A stretch of 64,000 nt of DNA, from assembly GCF_010974825.1 (NCBI RefSeq), contig NZ_JAAILA010000022.1, positions 29,146 to 93,145 of the forward strand, given 5' to 3'. The notes under the pieces were generated by a model that had not been told where the DNA came from, made no database searches, and was given only the letters and a program-made list of their open reading frames with translations. Shown piece by piece: positions 1-7,199 of the stretch. The stretch's first letter is position 1; each line of letters opens with the position of its first letter. Source of the stretch: Aeromonas rivipollensis (GTDB lineage: Bacteria; Pseudomonadota; Gammaproteobacteria; Enterobacterales; Aeromonadaceae). Position numbers and translations under genes: made by a program.

Positions 1-90
1 TTGCCATGTCGCACCCAAGCCGGTGGTTTAACATATCTCACTGATTATGTTATTTTATTTACCACTTTTTCCAATGACCAAGGGTTGAGC

Positions 91-621
91 ATGAGCAAGG
101 CAAGAATCGGTATAGTCACCGTCAGCGATCGCGCCAGCGCGGGCATCTATGAAGATCTCTCCGGCAAGGCCATCATCGACACCCTTGACGCCTATCTGAC
201 CTCGGAGTGGGAACCCGTCTATCAGGTGATCCCGGATGAGCAGGATCAGATTGAGGCGACCCTGGTTCGGCTGGCGGATGAGGAGTCATGCTGCCTCATC
301 GTCACCACGGGCGGCACAGGGCCGGCCAAGCGGGATGTGACACCGGAAGCCACCGAAGCCGTGTGCGATCGCATGATGCCGGGCTTTGGCGAGCTGATGC
401 GGGCCGAGTCACTCAAGTTCGTGCCCACCGCCATTTTGTCACGCCAGACTGCAGGCCTGCGCGGCAGCTCCCTCATAGTCAACCTGCCGGGCAAGCCCAA
501 GTCCATCCGCGAGTGCCTGGATGCGGTCTTCCCTGCCATTCCCTACTGCATCGACCTGATGGACGGGCCCTATCTCGAGTGCGATGAAGCCGTCATCAAG
601 CCATTCCGCCCCAGGAAATAG
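91..621 (+). CDS. mogA: Molybdopterin adenylyltransferase MogA
   Basis: Adenylates molybdopterin ahead of molybdate insertion in molybdenum cofactor synthesis, in the cytoplasm. The 176-residue product has the MoaB/Mog fold signatures TTGGTG (about 72-77) followed by RDVTPEAT, and LPGKPKS (about 132-138). The reading frame stays open to base 1, but the start at 91 is chosen because the protein then begins MSKARIGIVTVSDRAS as in the family. The cofactor is needed by the nitrate reductase NasA encoded 14 kb away. It is a single gene followed by a hairpin at 630-651 and faces a convergent gene. Confidence 0.95.
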   Translation: MSKARIGIVTVSDRASAGIYEDLSGKAIIDTLDAYLTSEWEPVYQVIPDEQDQIEATLVRLADEESCCLIVTTGGTGPAKRDVTPEATEAVCDRMMPGFGELMRAESLKFVPTAILSRQTAGLRGSSLIVNLPGKPKSIRECLDAVFPAIPYCIDLMDGPYLECDEAVIKPFRPRK

Positions 622-629
622 CTAAGTGG

Positions 630-655
630 ACGGGGGATGTTAAGCCCCCGTTCCT
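630..655 (+). terminator. Hairpin after mogA, probable terminator
   Basis: ACGGGGG and CCCCCGT arms around an 8-base loop, followed by a pyrimidine-rich run (TTCCTCTCTT). It lies between the convergent ends of mogA and the DUF2541 gene. The U-tract is interrupted, so strength is uncertain. Confidence 0.5.
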
Positions 656-658
656 CTC

Positions 659-1072
659 TTATTTGCGGCCGTACACCTTGACCCCCGCCTTGCTCCCTTC
701 CGAATTGCCATAAACCTCGATCCGCTTGATGCAGACCCGGCTGCCGAGGGACTTCCAGCCGGACTCCTGATCCTCCTTCAGCGTCTTGTCAAAGTGCAGT
801 GTCTTGCTGCGGTCATTGCCGTAGATCACCTTGACCCTGTCCAGAGTCAGCTCCCGCCCCGCCTTGACCATGATGGACTTGGCCGGACGACAGATGATGA
901 CGGGAATGATGGCAGCATGGTCGCCCACCCCCAGCAGCATGGTCTTGCCCAGCAGAAATTCATCATCGGCCATGGCCGGGGACACAACCCCGCCGAGCAG
1001 CGCCATCGGCACCAGGATGCGCAAGGCGCGGGTAAAGGGGGATGAGAGATGAAGAGAAAACAGAGCTGACAT
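659..1072 (-). CDS. DUF2541-family exported protein
   Basis: 137-residue protein of unknown function resembling the DUF2541 (YaaI-like) family. An N-terminal hydrophobic segment ending in VSPAMADD (about residues 22-37) looks like a cleavable signal peptide, so the mature protein is probably periplasmic. The mature part has two cysteines (in IICRP and RVCIKR), which could form a disulfide, and ends in a basic VKVYGRK. The start at 1072 is preferred over an in-frame ATG at 1096 because it sits just ahead of the signal peptide and has an AGGAGG run upstream. Family assignment is from overall resemblance only. Confidence 0.7.
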   Translation of the reverse strand: MSALFSLHLSSPFTRALRILVPMALLGGVVSPAMADDEFLLGKTMLLGVGDHAAIIPVIICRPAKSIMVKAGRELTLDRVKVIYGNDRSKTLHFDKTLKEDQESGWKSLGSRVCIKRIEVYGNSEGSKAGVKVYGRK

Positions 1073-1245
1073 TATGCCTCCTGAAAAAAGGGGCATGATA
1101 AGGGTCCATAACCAAACCCAAGCTGTACTGGAGCTGTACCAGGGGGCAAGGCAATAGCCAGGCGAGGCTCATGCCGATGATGGCACCTCAGGCGCCAGAC
1201 CTGTGATGGCGGGGATTCAGGCCCCCGTCATCACCCCTGGGGAGA

Positions 1246-2001
1246 CTAGTTGCCCCACATGGTCATCAGCTGGGATTCCATGGCCTCTTCCGGCTCATCC
1301 GGCAGCGCGGTGAAGAAATCGAGCCCGGTCTGCTCCTCCACCGCATCCACAGTCACTATGTAGTCCGCAAGCCGGCTGGCCGACACATTCTCCTGGGGCA
1401 GGATGAAGGCGATGGCTTCCTGATTGGCTACATCCATCACCACCCTGTAATAGGCGTGGGGCACAGTCACACCGTTGCCGATGGCGCCATCGGAGTTGGT
1501 GAAGATGGGGCCGGTGATCACCTGGACATTCTCATAGGCGATGGCCCACTGCCGGGTCTTCTCTTCCAGGATGCGCCAGGCCCCCTGATTGAGGGCCGGC
1601 AACTGCGGCGTCATGTTGGTCAGCAGGAAGCTCTGCTTCATGGTGGTGGCGCTGGTGCGCATGTCCGCCGCGGGCGCCTGATGGCCGCGATCAAAGCCCG
1701 AGCCCTTGTAGTCCGCCAGGGTGGCGCGGTACTGCACCGGCACTTCCTTGTCTTCGGCGAAGGCATCTTTGCGCGGCACCTGCCCCTGGGCGCTGGCCGC
1801 CGTCATCCGGTAAGAGACCCAGTCAGAGACCTTGGTGTCGTAGTTGTAACCGGCGGCATAGCCCTCCCGGCACAACAGCTGACTGGATTGACCTGGCACC
1901 CCCAGGGTGACGTGATCCTTGCACTGAAAGCCCGCCGCCAGGGTCGGGAAAGTGGTGAGAGCAAATCCGATAGCCAGAACCAATTTATTGATATTATTCA
2001 T
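1246..2001 (-). CDS. Secreted DNA/RNA non-specific endonuclease (NucA/EndA type)
   Basis: 251-residue exported nuclease of the beta-beta-alpha metal family. A signal peptide covers about residues 1-23 (ending TLAAG). The catalytic DRGH motif is at 104-107 and is followed by the family's LTNMTPQ and LNQGAW segments with metal-binding Asn and a downstream Glu (about 129-147). Two cysteines near 27 and 44 may pair. The start at 2001 is chosen over the much longer open frame because the signal peptide follows it directly. It is a single gene and would degrade extracellular or periplasmic nucleic acid; a second, unrelated extracellular nuclease is encoded at 46857-49007. Confidence 0.92.
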   Translation of the reverse strand: MNNINKLVLAIGFALTTFPTLAAGFQCKDHVTLGVPGQSSQLLCREGYAAGYNYDTKVSDWVSYRMTAASAQGQVPRKDAFAEDKEVPVQYRATLADYKGSGFDRGHQAPAADMRTSATTMKQSFLLTNMTPQLPALNQGAWRILEEKTRQWAIAYENVQVITGPIFTNSDGAIGNGVTVPHAYYRVVMDVANQEAIAFILPQENVSASRLADYIVTVDAVEEQTGLDFFTALPDEPEEAMESQLMTMWGN

Positions 2002-2244
2002 TATTATGCCACTCCTTGTGTTAGGCGGAGTGATTTGACACCAGGTCGGATGAGCAAGGCAATCGCACAAATAGCGAGCAATCCGGAAATGTGAGGGGGG
2101 CGGCAGATCGGTGAAATCCCTGTCGCCAGCTGGGGGATTGCCATCCCGTTCTCGCTGTGACAGGAACGGCACTTTGACTTGGTTATCAGATAGATAGGTA
2201 GACAACAAGCGGAGCCACCGGCTCCGCCACTCTCCTCATTCCGC

Positions 2245-3222
2245 TCAGCTCTTCACCTCAGGCCTGGGGGTATCGGGCCGGGACGGCGGCAGTATGGGCA
2301 GCACTATCTGCGGCTGCTCCCCGGTCAGGCTCTCGAGGTAGGCGGTCATGTCGTCGGCCTCCTGCTCGCTCAGGCGCTGGCCGAGCTGGATGTCCGCCAT
2401 GATCTGCACCGCCTCCTTGAGATCCCAGACGGCGCCGTCGTGGAAGTAGGGGTAGGTCAGTTCTATGTTGCGCAGGGTGGGCACCTTGAACCAGCCGATG
2501 AGCTGCGGCTCGCCGGTCACCGCGCCGCGCCCCTGGGCCGGGTTGTCGGTCTGGTAGTGCTTGACCAGCCCCATCTTCTGGAAGGTGTTGCCACCTATGG
2601 CGACCCCGTTGTGGCAGGCGGTGCAGCCCTTCTCCTTGAACAGCTGATAGCCCTTCAGTTGCTGCGCCGTCAGCGCCTTGCCGTCCCCCTTCAGCCAGCG
2701 ATCGAAGGGGGCATTGGGGGTGATCAGGGTCTCCTCGAAGGCGGCGATGGCATCGGTGACTTCATCTATGCCGAAGTCCGCCTTGCCATAGACAGCATCG
2801 AAGCGGGCGCGGTACTCGGGCAGGGTATGCAGGGTGCCCACCGCCAGCTTGTGGGTGAAGGCCATCTCAAGCGGGTTCTCGATGGGCCCGGCCGCCTGCT
2901 CCTTCAGATCCTTGGCGCGACCATCCCAGAACTGCACGAAGTTGAGGCTGGAGTTGAGCACGGTCGGGGAGTTGATCGGCCCCTCCTTCCACTTGTGGCC
3001 GAGGGAGCTAACCTGATTATCCACCCCGCCGGTTGCCAGGTTGTGGCAGGAGTTGCAGGAGATGGCATTGGATTTTGACAGTCTGGGCTCGAAGAACAGC
3101 ATCTTGCCCAGCTCGACTTTCGCCGGGTCTTTCACCTTGGCGGCCTCGACCGCTTGTATCGGCTCACTCGCCCACCCCATCCCGGGCAAGGCCAGTGCCA
3201 GCAGCAGACAATATTTATTCAT
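2245..3222 (-). CDS. ccp: Di-haem cytochrome c peroxidase
   Basis: Periplasmic enzyme that reduces hydrogen peroxide with electrons from c-type cytochromes. The 325-residue protein has a signal peptide (about 1-18, ending MGWAS) and two haem c attachment sites, CNSCH at 56-60 and CTACH at 200-204, the usual arrangement of the MauG/CcpA family. The C-terminal haem domain is followed by the conserved YFHDGAVWDL and ending QADDMTAYL segments. Start at 3222 is preferred over 3252 because the signal peptide begins there. An FNR-like site lies upstream at 3291-3304, which fits the known anaerobic control of such enzymes. Confidence 0.95.
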   Translation of the reverse strand: MNKYCLLLALALPGMGWASEPIQAVEAAKVKDPAKVELGKMLFFEPRLSKSNAISCNSCHNLATGGVDNQVSSLGHKWKEGPINSPTVLNSSLNFVQFWDGRAKDLKEQAAGPIENPLEMAFTHKLAVGTLHTLPEYRARFDAVYGKADFGIDEVTDAIAAFEETLITPNAPFDRWLKGDGKALTAQQLKGYQLFKEKGCTACHNGVAIGGNTFQKMGLVKHYQTDNPAQGRGAVTGEPQLIGWFKVPTLRNIELTYPYFHDGAVWDLKEAVQIMADIQLGQRLSEQEADDMTAYLESLTGEQPQIVLPILPPSRPDTPRPEVKS

Positions 3223-3290
3223 CTTTTTTCTCTCCCTTGAGTCTGCGAACAATCGCAGCCTCAGCCTGCCCGGGAAAGGTTCTCTTTTAT

Positions 3291-3304
3291 TTGCCCAAGA
3301 TCAA
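3291..3304 (-). promoter_or_regulatory. FNR-like box upstream of ccp
   Basis: TTGCC-CAAG-ATCAA compared with the FNR consensus TTGAT-N4-ATCAA: one half-site is perfect and the other matches three of five bases. It is centred about 75 bp upstream of the ccp start codon. Function is inferred from the consensus and from the known FNR control of cytochrome c peroxidases. Confidence 0.45.
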
Positions 3305-3668
3305 TATAGGTTACAAAAAACCACAATAAAAACAATGCATTGATTTATTTCAGGCGGAGTAACGGCGGGGACTTGCGAGGTAAAAACAAGCTGAATTTCG
3401 ATGCGTGAATTATGAGCTAATTCATCAGCAACGACAGCCTATTAATTAGATTGCTGTCATTGAATAAAGCGATTATTCAATATGCAGTGGCGACCGCCCG
3501 TTAATTAGATCCATTTAATATGCATCATAAATATGAGCCGTTGTCGCCACCAATAATAAAGAAGCCGGTCTGAACCGCTGTTCCCCTTATTTCAGACGAT
3601 GCCATTTGTTATTCCTTCACTAAATCAAGGAGGCGAATGGTTGTGCTTTTCAATCAAGATAAGGATAT
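3305..3668. other. AT-rich divergent intergenic region between ccp and the carbonic anhydrase gene
   Basis: No protein gene is supported here. It is much richer in A/T than its surroundings. It contains a repeated TTAATTAGAT (near 3442 and 3500) and an inverted repeat GTGGCGAC (3487-3494) / GTCGCCAC (3543-3550) with 48 bases between the arms. It must hold both divergent promoters; the inverted repeat could be an operator or part of a short transcript. Confidence 0.4.
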
Positions 3669-4397
3669 ATGATGAGAAAGTCCCTGCTGGCCGGCGCCCT
3701 GCTGCTCTGCCCCACGGCCTTCGCCGCTACTGTGCACTGGGAATACAGTGGTGAGGCCGGCCCGGCGAAATGGGCAAGGCTGACCCCGGAGTTTGGCCAG
3801 TGCGCCGGCAGCAACCAGTCGCCGGTCAACCTCACGGCTCTGGTGGAGGCCGAGCTGGCGCCGCTGCAGTTCCACTACCTGCCAGGCGGCAAGACGCTGG
3901 TCAACAATGGCCACACGGTACAGGTCAACTATGCCCCCGGCAGCACCTTGCAACTCGACGGTATGGCGTTCGAACTCAGGCAGTTCCACTTCCACGCCCC
4001 CAGCGAAAACCTCATCGAGGGCAGGTCCTACCCCCTGGAGGGGCACCTGGTGCACGCCAACGACAAGGGGGAGCTGGCGGTGGTAGCGGTGATGTTCGAG
4101 GCGGGCCGCGCCAACCCGGCCCTGAGCCAGGCCTGGCAGGCGCTGCCAGCCAAGGCCGGGGAAACTCGCGCCCTCAAGGTACCGCTCTCGGCAGAGCAAC
4201 TGCTGCCCACCCAGCGCGGCTACTACCGCTTCAGCGGCTCGCTGACCACACCGCCCTGCTCGGAAGGAGTGCGCTGGCTGGTGATGAAGCAGCCGGTGCA
4301 GGTGAGTCAGGCCCAGATCGACGCCTTCAAGGCGGTGATGCACCACCCCAACAACAGACCCGTCCAGCCTCTCAACGGACGCCAGGTGCTGCAATAG
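3669..4397 (+). CDS. Alpha-class carbonic anhydrase, periplasmic
   Basis: Interconverts carbon dioxide and bicarbonate. The 242-residue protein has a signal peptide (about 1-19, ending TAFA), the QSPVNL segment near 50, and the zinc-binding histidines in QFHFHAPSEN (His107 and His109) and GHLVH (His126), followed by LTTPPCSEGVRW, all diagnostic of the alpha class. Two ATG codons are adjacent (3669 and 3672); the AAGGAT sequence just upstream spaces better with the second. It is a single gene that ends at a bidirectional terminator shared with psuG. Confidence 0.95.
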   Translation: MMRKSLLAGALLLCPTAFAATVHWEYSGEAGPAKWARLTPEFGQCAGSNQSPVNLTALVEAELAPLQFHYLPGGKTLVNNGHTVQVNYAPGSTLQLDGMAFELRQFHFHAPSENLIEGRSYPLEGHLVHANDKGELAVVAVMFEAGRANPALSQAWQALPAKAGETRALKVPLSAEQLLPTQRGYYRFSGSLTTPPCSEGVRWLVMKQPVQVSQAQIDAFKAVMHHPNNRPVQPLNGRQVLQ

Positions 4398-4423
4398 GGT
4401 TTTATGTAAGCGATTTTCGCAAT

Positions 4424-4450
4424 AAAAAGAGGGCCTATTGGCCCTCTTTT
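4424..4450. terminator. Bidirectional intrinsic terminator between carbonic anhydrase and psuG
   Basis: GAGGGCC and GGCCCTC arms with a TATT loop, flanked by A5 on the left and T4 on the right, so it can stop transcription from both sides. It separates the convergent carbonic anhydrase gene (+) and psuKG operon (-). Confidence 0.85.
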
Positions 4451-4469
4451 GCATCTATCACAAAGATGT

Positions 4470-5371
<902 letters not shown>

Positions 5372-5378
<7 letters not shown>

Positions 5379-6463
5379 GGGTACTCCTCCAGCATGCGTT
5401 CAACGGCGGCCTTGGATAGGCCGGAAAAGACGGTATCGGAACAATTGACGGTGAGGGCAGCGCAGCCGAGGGCGAAACGGGTCGTCTCCATGATGCCCTG
5501 CTCCTGCAACCAGGCGTGGGCCAGCCCTGCCATGAAGGCATCGCCGCCGCCGGTCACGTTGACGACGGGGCTGCCGAGCACGGACAGATGGCCCTGGCAC
5601 TCCCCGTCGCTATAGAAAATCCCCTGATCCCCGAGGCTCAGGAACAGCCGCTGCACCCCGGCGCGGTGGAACCAGGCCGCCGCCATGGGCCAGGTGTCGG
5701 GCCCCCCGATGGTGAAGCCGCACAGCTGCTCCGCCTCGGTGCGATTGGGTTTGAGGGTGTGGATGCGGTGCAGCCAGGGGCGGATCTTCTCCACCTTGGC
5801 CACCGACACGGTGTCGACGAAGATGATGTGCTCCCCCTGGCGCTCGAACAGCCAGTCCAGGGTGTGGGTGGCGAGATTGGTGTCCAGCACCCAGAGCCGG
5901 GCCGCGCCAAGGAAACCGCTGAGCGGGGTAAGCCGGGCCGGGGTGAGTTCGTCTATGATGCCCATGTCGTTGACGGCGCAGCTCATCTCGCCGCTGCCAT
6001 CGTGCAGGCTGAGGTAGCAGGAGGTCGCCTGCCCCTCCAGCACCAGCGCCTGGCGCACGTCGACGCCGGCGCGCTGGCTCACCTCCAGCAGGTGATGGCC
6101 GTACTGATCGTTGCCCACAGCCGTCAGCAGCCGGGTATCGGTGCCGAGCCGCGCCAGGTTCTCGGCTATGTTGCGCCCCACCCCGCCGGCGGAGGTGCGG
6201 ACCCGGCCCGGGTTGGAGTCGCCGATGCGCAGGTTGTCGTGGCTGCAGCCACAGATGTCCATGTTGGCACCGCCGATCACCACGGCGTAGGGCCCTTCCC
6301 GCAGCACATAGCCGCGCCCCTGCACATAGCCCTGGCGCATCAGGCTGGAGATGTGACTCGCCAGCGCCGAGCGGCTGATACCCAGCCTGTCTGCCAGCTC
6401 CTGCTGGGCAATCATGGGATCCTGGCGCAGCAGGGCGAGGATCTCTTGTTCACGTTCCGTCAT
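5372..6463 (-). CDS. psuK: Pseudouridine kinase with N-terminal winged helix-turn-helix domain
   Basis: Phosphorylates pseudouridine ahead of PsuG. The 363-residue protein has two parts: a helix-turn-helix region in residues 1-55 (ELADRLGISRSALASHISSL, about 22-41) and a PfkB-type carbohydrate kinase domain from about 58 with GGANMDICG near the start and the GGGDAFMAG anion-hole and catalytic signature at 305-313. The HTH fusion is known from the YeiI-type relatives; the operon with psuG argues for pseudouridine as substrate. Start at 6463 is chosen because an upstream extension to 6553 would run through two palindromic operator candidates. The protein may regulate its own operon. Confidence 0.9.
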
Positions 6464-6479
6464 AGACAAACATCCAGTT

Positions 6480-6515
6480 ACAAACGTTTGTCTATTATTT
6501 CCGAAAAACGTTTTC
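6480..6515. promoter_or_regulatory. Paired palindromes upstream of psuK, candidate operators
   Basis: A perfect 12-base palindrome ACAAACGTTTGT (6480-6491) and a related AAAACGTTTT palindrome (6505-6514) share the core AACGTT and have centres 24 bp apart, a little over two helical turns. A half-copy, ACAAAC, lies at 6466-6471, beside the start codon. They begin 17 bp upstream of the psuK start codon. Since PsuK carries a DNA-binding domain, autoregulation is an attractive inference; a LacI-family regulator would also suit the CG-centred palindrome. Confidence 0.5.
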
Positions 6516-6536
6516 CCGCCATCCTCTCGTGCAAGA

Positions 6537-6839
6537 AATGTCGGGTCAGCCACAAAAAATCACCGGGACACTCAGGGCCGGATAGTCCAGACCGCGACCG
6601 TCCATCAGGGCGTAGCGCTGTTTGTCATGTCGGGTCAGCAACAAGAACATCACCGGGCAAGCCCGGTGATCCTTCATGGGATATGTGCGGCGCACTCAGC
6701 CCAGCCGCGCGACACTCAGGGCCGGATAGTCCAGACAGCGACCGTCCATCAGGGCATAGCGCTGCTTGTAATGTCGGGTCAGCAACAAGAACATCACCGG
6801 GCAAGCCCGGTGATCCTCAATACGATATACACGACCCGC
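6537..6839 (-). repeat. Array of decayed copies of the nirD 3' end and its terminator
   Basis: Two partial copies (6567-6626 and 6711-6770) of the segment at 6894-6951 inside nirD, which encodes YKQRYALMDGRCLDDPALSV. Each is joined on its right to a 17-base piece ATGTCGGGTCAGCAACA (6627 and 6771; a variant also at 6538) and to a 9-bp hairpin ATCACCGGG/CCCGGTGAT (6649-6670 and 6792-6813). Spacing between copies is 144 and 183 bases. The copies lack the last dozen nirD codons, and the outermost one is the most degraded, keeping only half the hairpin but with the best U-tract (T6 on the minus strand). They contain no usable reading frame. Confidence 0.9.
6792..6813 (-). terminator. Hairpin terminator of the nrt-nir operon (duplicated at 6649-6670)
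   Basis: Nine-bp perfect stem ATCACCGGG/CCCGGTGAT with a four-base loop, about 26 bases past the nirD stop codon. On the minus strand it is followed by GTTCTTGTTG, a weak U-tract. The same hairpin recurs at 6649-6670 as part of the duplicated array. Confidence 0.55.
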
Positions 6840-7199
6840 TCAGCCCAATTGCACCCAGACAGCACCCTCATCCAACCGCACCGGCCAGCAGGCGACACTC
6901 AGGGCCGGATCGTCCAGACAGCGGCCGTCCATCAGGGCGTAGCGCTGCTTGTAGAGGGGGGAGGCGACCACGGGCTCGCCCCCGGCGTCTCCCACCAGGC
7001 CGCGCCCCAGCACGGCGACGCCGGCCAGAGGGTCCACCCCGTCCAGGGCATAGACCCGCCCCCCGAGGCGAAACAGCGCCAGCACCCGCCCGTCCAGCCA
7101 GGCGCTGCGCCCGGCCTGCTCCGGCAGGGCGGACAGCTCGCACACCCTATGCCACTGTCCATGCTCGGGGTGCGCTGTGCCTTCCTTGAAATCCTTCAT
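6840..7199 (-). CDS. nirD: Nitrite reductase (NAD(P)H) small subunit
   Basis: 119-residue Rieske-fold partner of NirB, required for assimilatory reduction of nitrite to ammonium in the cytoplasm. Visible family features are RVCELSALPEQAG near the N-terminus, ALFRLGGRVYALDGVDP (about 41-57), and the SPLYKQRYALMDGRCLDDP segment near the C-terminus. It lacks the Cys/His ligands of true Rieske proteins, as is usual for NirD. Its ATG overlaps the nirB stop codon (ATGA), implying coupled translation. Decayed copies of its 3' end lie immediately downstream. Confidence 0.95.
   Translation of the reverse strand: MKDFKEGTAHPEHGQWHRVCELSALPEQAGRSAWLDGRVLALFRLGGRVYALDGVDPLAGVAVLGRGLVGDAGGEPVVASPLYKQRYALMDGRCLDDPALSVACWPVRLDEGAVWVQLG

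Noticed and set aside
1..90. N-terminal extension of MogA from base 1
   Set aside because: The extension has no similarity to the family, and MSKARIGIVTVS at 91 is the normal start.
6537..6951. CRISPR-like or REP-type repeat array downstream of nirD
   Set aside because: Repeats are irregular in spacing, decay with distance, and derive from the nirD coding sequence; there are no unique spacers or cas genes.
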